A stretch of 16,462 nucleotides of DNA from Deltaproteobacteria bacterium. GTDB lineage: Bacteria > Desulfobacterota_B > Binatia > UBA9968. How positions within the stretch are numbered: the first letter of the stretch is position 1; every line of letters begins with the position of its first letter. Shown piece by piece: positions 1-6,883 of this stretch. The notes beneath the pieces were generated by a model. The model was not told where the DNA came from, searched no databases, and saw only the letters and a list, made by a program, of their open reading frames with translations. The position numbers and the translations under genes are program-made. The stretch covers positions 1 through 16,462 of the forward strand of contig JAUXIP010000008.1 in the NCBI GenBank assembly GCA_030620935.1. Reading direction: 5' to 3'.

Positions 1-1
1 C

Positions 2-322
2 CTCACAGGGCGTAAATTCGACGGCAAACAAGCTGCAGCAATAAAATTTGTCAATTACTCCGTTCCGCGCGCAAAGCTGATGCGGGAAGTTTACACTCTT
101 GCCGAAGAGCTGAAGACCAAACACCCGGAGGTTCTCCGCATCGCCAAGGAAACTTACAAAATCGGCAAGCGGTTCAACTATGAGGAAGGTTATGCGTGGG
201 CGACTACGAAGTCCGCAGAGCTGGATTCTGTTGCAGGGAAGACTTGGAAAAAGGGTGTCGGTCAGTTCAAGAAGGGAGAGATGCGGCCGGGAATGGATAC
301 GTATAAGTGGAATAAGGATTAG
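2..322 (+). CDS. p-hydroxycinnamoyl-CoA hydratase/lyase-like crotonase, 3' part only
   Basis: The gene enters from the left edge, so only the last 106 codons are visible and the start is outside the window. The reading frame is open from base 2. It opens with LTGRKFDGKQAA and FVNYSVP, the crotonase segment that follows the active site. It then has HPEVLRIAKETYK and ends with GVGQFKKGEMRPGMDTYK. This tail matches, as I recall it, the C-terminus of bacterial feruloyl/p-coumaroyl-CoA hydratase-lyase (Ech/HCHL), which ends in a similar MKQF...KPGLQ.YK stretch. Those enzymes hydrate hydroxycinnamoyl-CoA and cleave it to an aromatic aldehyde plus acetyl-CoA in lignin-phenol catabolism. The catalytic residues lie in the missing part, so another enoyl-CoA hydratase family member is possible. 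The TAG stop shares three bases with the stop of the convergent histidine kinase gene. Confidence 0.78.
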   Translation, partial: LTGRKFDGKQAAAIKFVNYSVPRAKLMREVYTLAEELKTKHPEVLRIAKETYKIGKRFNYEEGYAWATTKSAELDSVAGKTWKKGVGQFKKGEMRPGMDTYKWNKD

Positions 323-1674
323 TCCGGGTTCAGAGGCAGGTGGACCGTAAATGTCGAACCTTTACCGGGCTCGCTTTCTACGTTGATGGTTCCTCCGAGC
401 ATATCGGTAAATTTCTTAACGATATGGAGGCCGAGGCCGACGCCTCCGTAGACTCTTCTTTCCGAGCTGTCGAGTTGGCGAAACCTCTCAAAAATGACCG
501 GCAGTGCTTCTTTGGCAATGCCGATCCCGGTGTCCGAAACCTTAAAAACCACCATTTTGGTTTCAGCGCTGTAGCTCACAGAGAACGTGACGCATCCTCT
601 CTCGGTAAATTTGATTGCGTTCACGATTAGATTCTGAAGTACATTCCTTAGTTTGGCATCGTCCGTACGGATGGCCGGCAGGTCGGAGGGATATTCCCAA
701 TCGAAGGATAGCTCCTTTCCCAGGGGAAAAAAATAGAAAGATTTCAATTCATCCAGGAAGATGACCAAGTCGAATTCACGCCTTTCCACTCGACTGACGC
801 CGGCCTCAATTTTACTTGCTTCCATGATACTGTTGATCATGGCGAGCAGCTCGTTGGAGTTTTTCGTTACCTTCCCCAGGGCCTGCGCCTGTTCTTGATT
901 GATCTCTCCCAACATATCCGTCTGGACCATCCGCGTGTAGCCCATGATCGTTGCAATCGGCGTCCTGAGCTCATGCGACATGATGCTGAGAAACTCGTCT
1001 TTTACCCTGTTGGCTTCTTTCAACTCGATCGCTTGATTTTTGGTCTGCTCGTAAAGCTGGGAGTTGTGAATGGCGATCGCTGCCTGCCCGGCGAGCGTAA
1101 AAAAGAATTCTATCTCCTCTTTGCTGAATTCATATTCCTTTTTCGTGAAAAAGGAGATGACTCCAAGGTTATCTCCCTTAGCCGTTAGCGGGACTCCGAG
1201 ATAGGAGACCAATCCCTGGGCGCGAAAAAATTCAGGATCACGCGTCCGCGGGTCGGTTTGAGCGTTACGACTCGTCAGGGGGGCGTCGGATTCATATACG
1301 ATATTAGCGAGACCTCGACTGGAATGTCCCTTCTTGACTTTCCACGCCTCTTCGTCCAGGTTCCGCGAGGCGACAGGTTCTAGTTCGCCGGTTTCTTTAC
1401 TGGCCAACCAGACTCCGGCAGCTGACGAATCAGGGAGCAAAGGGGTTATTTTGTTGAGGAGAGTGTCCAAAACCAAGTGGAGGTCCAGAGTCGAAGTCGT
1501 GGCCAAATTGACGTTGTACAAAATCGCTTGACGTTCTCGGTGACGTTGGATCTGTCTTTCGGCCCGCTTCCGTTCCCTGAGCAGCAGCCCTAAAAGGAGA
1601 ACGATGATACCTATCAAGAAGATCAGCACGGTGAGAGGGTTAAAGAGGTAGTTGGTGGTATCGAATATCTGCAT
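319..1674 (-). CDS. Membrane-anchored GAF-domain sensor histidine kinase
   Basis: This is a sensor kinase that would autophosphorylate on histidine and pass the phosphate to a response regulator. Numbering here is from the upstream TTG at 1701. A single membrane helix lies at about residues 22-41, followed by a short basic coiled linker. A GAF domain spans about 58-215 (LGVPL, LGVISFF, AIAIHNSQLY). The HisKA helix carries SHELRTP with phosphoacceptor H243. The HATPase_c domain shows the N box (N357, N361), the G1 box DTGIGI (390-395), an F box, and the G2 box GGVGLGL (419-425). No receiver domain or adjacent regulator is visible, so the partner is unknown. I use the ATG at 1674; the TTG at 1701 is also in frame, 21 bases after the upstream transglycosylase stop. 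Neither has a clear ribosome binding site. It is probably the last gene of the minus-strand envelope block. The GAF ligand is not predictable. Confidence 0.9.
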   Translation of the reverse strand: MQIFDTTNYLFNPLTVLIFLIGIIVLLLGLLLRERKRAERQIQRHRERQAILYNVNLATTSTLDLHLVLDTLLNKITPLLPDSSAAGVWLASKETGELEPVASRNLDEEAWKVKKGHSSRGLANIVYESDAPLTSRNAQTDPRTRDPEFFRAQGLVSYLGVPLTAKGDNLGVISFFTKKEYEFSKEEIEFFFTLAGQAAIAIHNSQLYEQTKNQAIELKEANRVKDEFLSIMSHELRTPIATIMGYTRMVQTDMLGEINQEQAQALGKVTKNSNELLAMINSIMEASKIEAGVSRVERREFDLVIFLDELKSFYFFPLGKELSFDWEYPSDLPAIRTDDAKLRNVLQNLIVNAIKFTERGCVTFSVSYSAETKMVVFKVSDTGIGIAKEALPVIFERFRQLDSSERRVYGGVGLGLHIVKKFTDMLGGTINVESEPGKGSTFTVHLPLNPD

Positions 1675-1722
1675 GACTATGCTGTTTGATTGACTTATCA
1701 AAGACGTTTCGCGGCAGGGGTC

Positions 1723-3759
1723 TTACCTCAAGTGACCGCCGTAGATCCTTCTGTAGGTCGAATGATTTCGCAGAACGAGTTTAACATAAAGGCGGGTCTC
1801 TCTGTAAGTAATCCGCTCGATAAATTCCTCATCGTCTTCCACCTGGGATTGCTGCTCCCATCGGGCTACGGCGTTCTCTCCAGCGTTGTACGCGGCGAGG
1901 GCCCTGATCACATTATTGGAGTACCGTTGAAGGAGTCCTTTCAAGTAATGAGTTCCAAGGGTCAGATTGAGATCCGGCTCGAAGAGGTTTTCGGGCTGAA
2001 CAGGGGAGAGTCCCAATTGTCCTGCCGTTTGAACAGCGGTGGAGGGAAGAAGCTGCATCAACCCGGAAGCGGTTGCCGGAGAGACGGCCTTGGGATCAAA
2101 CAAGCTCTCTTGGCGGATCAAGGCCAGCACCAAAAAAGGGTCCAACCCTCTTTCCTCTGAATGCTTGCGGATTATTTTCCAGTAAGCCAGAGGGTAACGG
2201 TAGCGTTCCAGCTCGGCCGAGTATGAGTTGATTCGATAGGCTAAGGCGACACTTTGGGTATAGGCGTAGTTGCGGGCATACTCGCGCACCAAAGCCAGGG
2301 TCAGCAACGGGTCTCCCGAATGTCGGTTTTGAATTTCATCCAGCTCGGCAACTGCCAGATGGTTCAACGAGACCTCCGCCAATGCCTTTGCCCGTGCGAG
2401 ATGGAAGATGACCTCCGGGCTCGGAGTCAGCGTAGCATCCAAAAGGCGAGAGGAATCGGCCTTTTTCTCCTCGACGACGCCCATCTTTTCCAGCCTTCTG
2501 GCGGCCAATAGCTTGTAGTAGCTGTCCTCTTGCCTATTTACGATCTGGAGAAAAATCCGCTTGGCCTCCTCGGATCTTTCCGTTCTCGCGGCGGTACGAG
2601 CTTGCCAGTAAAGAGCGGCAATTTTAAAGCGACGTTTCCCTTTAACCCGTGTGACACGGGAAAAGGCATCGTGTGCGCGATTAAGGTCGCCTTGAGTGTA
2701 ATGAAGCCACGCCATTCTCCATTGAGCCTCCGCTTGCAGACGGCTGCGGGGAAATTGGCGGAAAAAGCTCTCGTAAAGGCGTAACGCATCGTCCCATTTG
2801 TCCAGCGATTCATGAATACGCGCCGTAGCGTAGTGTGCAAAGTCGGCGAAGCGGCTCGCGGCGTAGCGTTCTTTGAGTTGGGTAAAGTGCTCGAGGGCCT
2901 TCAAATTGTCGTCGCGATTCCAATAGATACGGGCCAGGTGATAGAGAGCTCTCGGAGCCTCGGGCTCGTCAGAGTAGGTTTTCACAATCTCAGTTAGAAT
3001 GGGAATGGCCTTGCCTCTCTTCCGCAGACGTCGATAGACGTCGGCCAACCCCATTAGGAAACCCGGGCGCTGATTGAGCTGAGGGGTGAGATCCAGGATT
3101 TTGAGATATACTTTTTCTGCCTCGTCATAGTCTCGCTCCCGCACAAGGAACTCCGCTTCATGGGCCAAGGCATCCACTGTCGTTAGATCAAAGAGCCTGG
3201 GGTACAGCTCTCGTAGCTTTCTCATTTCTCTCTTCGCTTTGGCGGTCCAACGAGAGAGCGGAGCGAAGCGACGCAATTCTTGGTAGAGGGAGTGTGCTTG
3301 GCTGACGTGGCCTTGGAGTTCATAACTCCGGCCAAGTAGATAGAGGGTCTCCCCGGCGATTTCCTGTTTGGTAGTGCGGGCTCGGAACGCCGTGAGCTTC
3401 GCTATAGCCTTTGAATAGTCCTCCTCCTTCATAAAGATTTTGGCCGACTGTAGCACGGCTTGGGAAAACCAGATGCTTCGGGGAAAACTGTCTTTGATCC
3501 GGTCAAAGTATTGGCGGGCACCGTCCGGCTCTCCTCGCTCAAGAAAGATCATTCCGAGAAAATAGAGGCAGTAGTCTTTCAGCGGCGATTCCCGCCCTAA
3601 GGCTTCGAGTAAGACTTTCTCCGACTGGGCCAGATTCCCCTCGGAAAAAAGGGTATAGCCTTGCGCAAAGAGTTTGCGAGGGTCACTTTCTTGGGAGCGG
3701 AGTGGCAATGGGGGAAAAAGCCAGAAAGCGAAGAGGGAAAGCGCCACGATCTTAAACAT
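1723..3759 (-). CDS. TPR-repeat soluble lytic murein transglycosylase (Slt family)
   Basis: This 678-residue exported enzyme would cleave peptidoglycan glycan strands between MurNAc and GlcNAc, leaving a 1,6-anhydroMurNAc end. A signal peptide (about residues 1-22, with a hydrophobic core at VALSLFAFWLF) is followed by a long run of TPR-like helical pairs from about 25 to 510. These are probably the superhelical arm typical of Slt70. The catalytic domain occupies about 525-675. It has IRQESLFDPKAVSP with the acid E551, then ASGLMQLLP, and later ALAAYNAGENAV, the family's conserved AYNAG motif. It ends near RRIYGG. The length is close to that of E. coli Slt (about 640). The ATG start has no evident ribosome binding site. 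It lies 210 bases downstream of the M23 gene, so it may be read from the bactofilin promoter or from its own. Confidence 0.93.
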   Translation of the reverse strand: MFKIVALSLFAFWLFPPLPLRSQESDPRKLFAQGYTLFSEGNLAQSEKVLLEALGRESPLKDYCLYFLGMIFLERGEPDGARQYFDRIKDSFPRSIWFSQAVLQSAKIFMKEEDYSKAIAKLTAFRARTTKQEIAGETLYLLGRSYELQGHVSQAHSLYQELRRFAPLSRWTAKAKREMRKLRELYPRLFDLTTVDALAHEAEFLVRERDYDEAEKVYLKILDLTPQLNQRPGFLMGLADVYRRLRKRGKAIPILTEIVKTYSDEPEAPRALYHLARIYWNRDDNLKALEHFTQLKERYAASRFADFAHYATARIHESLDKWDDALRLYESFFRQFPRSRLQAEAQWRMAWLHYTQGDLNRAHDAFSRVTRVKGKRRFKIAALYWQARTAARTERSEEAKRIFLQIVNRQEDSYYKLLAARRLEKMGVVEEKKADSSRLLDATLTPSPEVIFHLARAKALAEVSLNHLAVAELDEIQNRHSGDPLLTLALVREYARNYAYTQSVALAYRINSYSAELERYRYPLAYWKIIRKHSEERGLDPFLVLALIRQESLFDPKAVSPATASGLMQLLPSTAVQTAGQLGLSPVQPENLFEPDLNLTLGTHYLKGLLQRYSNNVIRALAAYNAGENAVARWEQQSQVEDDEEFIERITYRETRLYVKLVLRNHSTYRRIYGGHLR

Positions 3760-3804
3760 GATCTAAGAAAGTTTAACGGAGGGGGAGGAAGGATTCAACC
3801 TGGT

Positions 3805-3946
3805 CAGTTTCTAGTTCCTGGTGTTTGGTTAACTAAGTCCGCCACATGGCTTCAGACGGATCAGCCTCCGCCATAAAACTTTTGACGGACTCGCCAATAC
3901 TTTATGGCGAGAAGGTTTGTTGGCTGAAACTTGAAACTGGGAACTG
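3805..3946. repeat. Structured spacer with tandem 23-bp imperfect repeats and inverted arms
   Basis: This is the middle of the 210-base spacer between the M23 and transglycosylase genes. Two imperfect 23-bp direct repeats lie at 3838-3860 and 3867-3889 (17 of 23 identical, sharing TCCGCCA, CTT and GACGGA). Each has near-inverted ends (TCCGcC/GaCGGA). They are followed by a hairpin at 3891-3910 (TCGCCA, 8-base loop, TGGCGA). Outside them, 3805-3830 and 3922-3946 are roughly inverted copies built from repeated GTTTC/GAAAC-like units. Function is unknown; it could be a degenerate mobile repeat, an mRNA-processing or stabilising structure, or a regulator binding site. No open reading frame here is convincing. 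Confidence 0.45.
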
Positions 3947-3969
3947 CGAAGCCTTTTTCAACAGGCGGT

Positions 3970-4791
3970 TTAAGAGGATGGGTGTTTTTGTCCAAGGAGA
4001 TTACGCCGTGGGTCGATGGGAAAACCGTGGACACGTACCTCATAATGCAAATGAGGACTAGTGCTCTTTCCCGTATTCCCTACTTTTGCAATCTCCTGGC
4101 CCTTGCGGATCCGATCTCCCTTTAGGACAAGAATCTTGGATAGGTGCGCGTATCGGGTGGTAATGCCTCGGCCATGATCCAATACGACGGTCCGACCGCC
4201 TTGCCTACTGACCTTGATTTTCTCTACCGTGCCGTCTGCAGGGGCGTAGACTGGAGTCCCTATGGGATTCGGGATGTCCAGTCCGGCATGATACTCGCGT
4301 TTTCCTGTCCAGGGGGAAGTCCGCGTCCCCACGCCTGAGCTTACCCGGCCAGAGGTAGGCCAGCGTGACGGGACTGACTCGATCAAGCGTTCCAGCTCTT
4401 TCCGAAGCAAAGAAAGGCTGGTTTCCAGGTCATCAATGGGGGGATGTACATTGGCCGAGCTGCCGTTGTTAGAGGTTTTGTACTTCTTTGGCACCGAGGC
4501 GTCGATCTTTTTCTGCAACCCCTTCCAGTTGGCGAGGAGAGTCTGGATCGTATCCGCCTTTTCTTGTAGGAGGGAAAGGCGCGTTCGATGGGCTTGGACT
4601 TCGACTTTGAGTTCTTTGATCCCCTCTTGTCGGAGTTGCATCCTGTAATAGTCGCTGACGAGCCATCCGCCGGCCCCAACCAGTACCACTACGCCGACTA
4701 ACAGACAACAAAGCAGCCTTTTGGAAACAACTAGACGGCGCAGCTCCTTTCCCCGCCAAGGAAAAATAAGGATGGAATAGCTCTTGTTCAT
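3970..4791 (-). CDS. Membrane-anchored M23 (LytM-type) metallopeptidase
   Basis: This 273-residue protein is predicted to sit in the inner membrane and cut peptide cross-links of peptidoglycan. A transmembrane helix at about 25-46 is preceded by a basic cytoplasmic stretch and followed by a coiled coil (about 52-98 and 118-140). The M23 domain spans about 148-262. Zinc-ligand and catalytic positions are intact: HAGLD (H168, D172), YAHLS (H216) and SPHLHYE (H247, H249), so it should be an active enzyme rather than a degenerate LytM activator. Its ATG overlaps the bactofilin stop (ATGA at 4788-4791), and GGAGG lies 4 bases upstream, so translation is coupled. Bactofilin-M23 pairs are known from several phyla (for example CcmA/Csd1 in Helicobacter, BacA/LmdC in stalked alphaproteobacteria) and shape cells by local wall cutting. 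I infer the same role here. Confidence 0.93.
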   Translation of the reverse strand: MNKSYSILIFPWRGKELRRLVVSKRLLCCLLVGVVVLVGAGGWLVSDYYRMQLRQEGIKELKVEVQAHRTRLSLLQEKADTIQTLLANWKGLQKKIDASVPKKYKTSNNGSSANVHPPIDDLETSLSLLRKELERLIESVPSRWPTSGRVSSGVGTRTSPWTGKREYHAGLDIPNPIGTPVYAPADGTVEKIKVSRQGGRTVVLDHGRGITTRYAHLSKILVLKGDRIRKGQEIAKVGNTGKSTSPHLHYEVRVHGFPIDPRRNLLGQKHPSS

Positions 4792-5186
4792 GCCTCCTCC
4801 ACTTTCCAGTCCTTCTGCTCGATCTGGAGATCTGTGTTTTTCATCTGACAGTGGCCGTCAAACACGGCACCTTCCTCCAGGAGAAGGACGGGTGTTACAA
4901 TATCGCCCACGACGCGCGCGCTAGCGTGCAACTCGACGCGCTCTTTAGCCGTGATATTGCCCGTGATTTCGCCACTAACAATGGCAATGCCCACTTGCAC
5001 GTTGGCTTTCACGTGCCCTGTCTCTCCGACAAAAAGCGTATCGGAAGACAAGAGTTCTCCTTGAAATTTTCCATTTAGCACCAAAGTCCCTGTAAAAGAG
5101 AGACGTCCTTCGAGTTCGCAACCTTGATCGATCACGGACGTCAAATTCTGGTGGTTAGCCGAATGGTTCCCTTTCCTACGCCACAT
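4788..5186 (-). CDS. Bactofilin
   Basis: This polymer-forming cytoskeletal protein of 132 residues should assemble into filaments at the inner membrane and recruit the M23 enzyme encoded next. The short basic N-terminus (MWRRKG) leads into SVIDQGCELEGRLSF. A run of about six-residue hydrophobic periods typical of the bactofilin beta-helix follows (TLVLNGKFQGEL, DTLFVGETGHVKANV, GEITGNITAKERVEL, ARVVGDI). I choose the ATG at 5186 rather than the TTG at 5207. A GGGGA lies 8 bases before this ATG, bactofilins commonly begin with MW plus basic residues, and the promoter at 5219-5248 would place transcription start only about 5 bases before the TTG. It is the first gene of the minus-strand block and overlaps the M23 gene by 4 bases. 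Confidence 0.92.
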   Translation of the reverse strand: MWRRKGNHSANHQNLTSVIDQGCELEGRLSFTGTLVLNGKFQGELLSSDTLFVGETGHVKANVQVGIAIVSGEITGNITAKERVELHASARVVGDIVTPVLLLEEGAVFDGHCQMKNTDLQIEQKDWKVEEA

Positions 5187-5218
5187 GGACTCTATCCCCA
5201 GGGTCAAAAACGGGGCTG

Positions 5219-5248
5219 ATACTAACCTGACTTTTTAGGGGTTGTCAA
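5219..5248 (-). promoter_or_regulatory. Predicted sigma70-like promoter for the bactofilin-M23 operon
   Basis: On the minus strand a perfect -35 TTGACA (5248-5243) is followed after 18 bases by TAGTAT (5224-5219), which matches the -10 consensus at four of six positions. Transcription would start near 5212, giving a 5' leader of about 25 bases before the ATG at 5186. No equally good promoter was found on the opposite strand for the divergent glycosyltransferase gene. Confidence 0.55.
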
Positions 5249-5348
5249 ACCATATTTTTGGGAGTGTTGGAACAGTTTTTTATTCGGGACCGCAGGTAAA
5301 TACCAAGCTTCGAGACCGTCCCCTTGACTTCCCTGCTCTTTAAAAGCT

Positions 5349-5354
5349 AGGAGG
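5349..5354 (+). promoter_or_regulatory. Shine-Dalgarno of the glycosyltransferase gene
   Basis: A full AGGAGG lies 9 bases before the ATG at 5364 and fixes that start. It is among the strongest ribosome binding sites in the window. Confidence 0.8.
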
Positions 5355-5363
5355 AAATAGAAG

Positions 5364-6269
5364 ATGACTCCCAGAGTGAGCGTTATCATCCCTACTTACA
5401 ATCGCTGGCCGATGATCTGCGACGCCGTCGAGTCTGTTTTTAACCAGGGTTGCCAAGACTACGAGCTGATTGTGGTGGACGATGGTTCAGAGGATGCCTC
5501 GGTTCAAGAACTGTCGAGATATGGCTCGGCCCTTCGTTTAGTCTCTCAGACGAGGCGAGGCGTCGCGGCTGCCCGTAACCTGGGTGTTCGCGAGTCCCGA
5601 GGCAAATATCTGGCCTTTTTAGATTCCGACGATTTGTGGCGCTCGGAGAAGCTTGCGGTCCAAATGGCCTTTATGGAGGCGCACCGTGAGATCCGAATAT
5701 GCCAGACTGAGGAGATCTGGATACGAAACGGTGTTAGGGTCAATCCTAAAAAGCACCACCGCAAGCCCTCAGGAGATATCTTTCGATCCAGTCTCGATCT
5801 TTGCCTGGTCAGCCCGTCGGCCGTGATGATGACACGGGAGCTGTTCGATAATGCGGGGGGATTTGATGAGGCTTTTACTGTGTGCGAGGACTACGATCTC
5901 TGGCTGCGGATCTCCGTTGACACTCCTGTCCCTTTGCTTCCTGAGGCATTCGTCGTGAAAAGAGGAGGGCATAAAGATCAGTTATCTCGCTCCACTTGGG
6001 GAATGGATCGATTTCGCATCATGGCGCTTCGGAATCTGCTTCACTCAGGTCTCCGAGGCGAGAAAAGACAATGGGCCCTGGAGGCCCTCGCCGGCAAAGT
6101 TGCCATATTGGCCCAGGGTGCGAGAAAAAGAGGGAGAGGAAAAGAGGCTGCTATTTATGAAGGGATCCTATCGGGATTTCCGGGAGAGATTAAATATGCC
6201 AAACCAGACAATATTGCAGTACGGGAAAGACAAGGGGTTTCGCCAGCCGACGCTGGAACGTTGGCTTAG
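5364..6269 (+). CDS. Family 2 glycosyltransferase
   Basis: This 301-residue protein should transfer a sugar from a nucleotide-activated donor; donor and acceptor are not predictable. The GT-A fold opens with VSVIIPTYNR (5-14). The nucleotide-binding VVDDGS (37-42) follows, then RNLGVRESRGKYLAFLDSDD with the metal-binding DSDD at 87-90, and the acid motif GGFDEAF...CEDYDLW around 165-180 (E175, D176). No membrane helix is seen, so it is probably cytoplasmic. The C-terminal part (GGHKDQLSRS, MDRFRIMALRNLL, GARKRGRGKEAA) looks like a lineage-specific extension that I associate with glycosyltransferases near SPL and secA genes in Geobacter-like genomes; this is memory, not a search. A strong ribosome binding site precedes it. 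Its 3' end overlaps the next gene by 74 bases, implying co-transcription. A surface-polysaccharide role is plausible but not shown. Confidence 0.88.
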   Translation: MTPRVSVIIPTYNRWPMICDAVESVFNQGCQDYELIVVDDGSEDASVQELSRYGSALRLVSQTRRGVAAARNLGVRESRGKYLAFLDSDDLWRSEKLAVQMAFMEAHREIRICQTEEIWIRNGVRVNPKKHHRKPSGDIFRSSLDLCLVSPSAVMMTRELFDNAGGFDEAFTVCEDYDLWLRISVDTPVPLLPEAFVVKRGGHKDQLSRSTWGMDRFRIMALRNLLHSGLRGEKRQWALEALAGKVAILAQGARKRGRGKEAAIYEGILSGFPGEIKYAKPDNIAVRERQGVSPADAGTLA

Positions 6270-6741
6270 ATTAAAAGAGCCCGACCAACAGGCGCTACTG
6301 GGTTTGGCTCAGGAATTAAAGATAGGGGAGAATCATTTCCGGGATTTTTTAGATTGGTTGGAAGAGATCTCTCTCCGAGATCGCGCCACGATCCGCGCAA
6401 TCCTGCGACTAGAGTCCATTACGCAAATCTTTTCGGACCCCCGTTTGGGCCGGAGCGACAAGGTGAAACGGATCAAAGAGGAGGTGCGCCGCCTCAGGTT
6501 TCCTCGATTAAGCCGAATTGAAGAAGAGGTACAAAATAGGATCCGCGAGATGAAATTGAGATCTGAGATCCGGATCACCGTACCGCCGGGACTGGAAGGG
6601 GGGACTTTAACCGTGCAGTTGAAGGCTAGCCGGTATGAGGATTTAAAGGCTTGGGTTAAAGAACTCAGCGAAGCTTTAAAGAAGAAAGAGATGAAGGAGA
6701 TTTTTATCTTTCTAGGGGAGGGAGAGAATGCGGGACTTTGA
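6196..6741 (+). CDS. Putative ParB-like helical protein, partner of the SPL gene
   Basis: This 181-residue protein is mostly helical and rich in arginine and glutamate. A region at about residues 12-65 (TLERWLRLKEPDQQ, LAQELKIGENHFRDFLDWL) resembles the helix-turn-helix of ParB/RepB/Spo0J proteins. It is followed by a charged helical stretch (KVKRIKEEVRRLRFPRLSRI) and a C-terminal alpha/beta segment (EIRITVPPGLEGG...). It lacks the ParB N-terminal CTPase/partition motif, so it is not a standard partition protein. I suggest a nucleic-acid-binding accessory protein with low certainty. The frame is open further upstream, but the ATG at 6196 has GGAGAG 7 bases before it (6183-6188) and is preferred over starts at 6100 or 6157. 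It overlaps the glycosyltransferase gene by 74 bases and the SPL start by 14 bases. Confidence 0.7.
   Translation: MPNQTILQYGKDKGFRQPTLERWLRLKEPDQQALLGLAQELKIGENHFRDFLDWLEEISLRDRATIRAILRLESITQIFSDPRLGRSDKVKRIKEEVRRLRFPRLSRIEEEVQNRIREMKLRSEIRITVPPGLEGGTLTVQLKASRYEDLKAWVKELSEALKKKEMKEIFIFLGEGENAGL
6717..6721 (+). promoter_or_regulatory. Shine-Dalgarno marking the original start of the SPL gene
   Basis: GGAGG ends 6 bases before the ATG at 6728, inside the end of the ParB-like gene. This site shows that the radical SAM gene originally began at 6728 and not at the downstream TTG at 6884, which has no such signal. Confidence 0.65.
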
Positions 6742-6871
6742 GCCCTATGAGGTGATCGTTGAGGCTGGGTCGGAGACGAGTCCTGTCTTCAGAAACTTGA
6801 AAAGGACCTTGCCGAATGTCCCGTTTCGTCTCGTCGATGGAGCACAATCCTTTTGGCCCGCGATCAGATAA
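6728..6871 (+). pseudogene. Detached N-terminal segment of the SPL radical SAM gene, ending at in-frame TAA
   Basis: This open frame of 47 codons begins with ATG behind a good ribosome binding site and ends at TAA (6869-6871). The frame stays open directly after the TAA (SRDPLGKGKKRLF...) into the radical SAM core, with no frameshift. The translated segment (YEVIVEAGSETSPVFRNLKRTLPNVPFRLVDG) has the character of the short alpha/beta N-terminal part of SPL-family proteins: a V-x-V-E strand, a helix with R/L spacing, then LP-x-VP. One base change in the stop codon, for example CAA to TAA, would account for the break. A sequencing or assembly error is an alternative. UAA is not a known recoding signal of the Sec or Pyl type. 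Confidence 0.7.
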
Positions 6872-6883
6872 TCCAGGGATCCT

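Noticed and set aside
1690..2160. Plus-strand open frames within the transglycosylase and kinase genes
   Set aside because: They are antisense to well-supported genes, lack ribosome binding sites and show no recognisable domains.
3861..4061. Small open frames around the M23-transglycosylase spacer
   Set aside because: They run through the repeat arms and the 3' end of the M23 gene, and their translations look like non-coding sequence.
5187..5207. TTG at 5207 as the bactofilin start
   Set aside because: The predicted promoter would leave only about 5 bases of leader, there is no ribosome binding site before it, and the ATG at 5186 gives a typical bactofilin N-terminus.
5324..5353. TTGACT ... 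TAGGAG as a promoter for the glycosyltransferase gene
   Set aside because: The -10 matches only three of six bases and coincides with the Shine-Dalgarno sequence, so the transcript would lack its own ribosome binding site.
6100..6195. An upstream extension of the ParB-like gene to 6100 or 6157
   Set aside because: It would deepen the overlap with the glycosyltransferase gene, has a low-complexity basic N-terminus and a poorer ribosome binding site than the GGAGAG before 6196.
6869..6871. Stop codon read-through by selenocysteine or pyrrolysine in the SPL gene
   Set aside because: The codon is TAA; the known insertion systems use TGA or TAG, and no matching RNA structure was seen.
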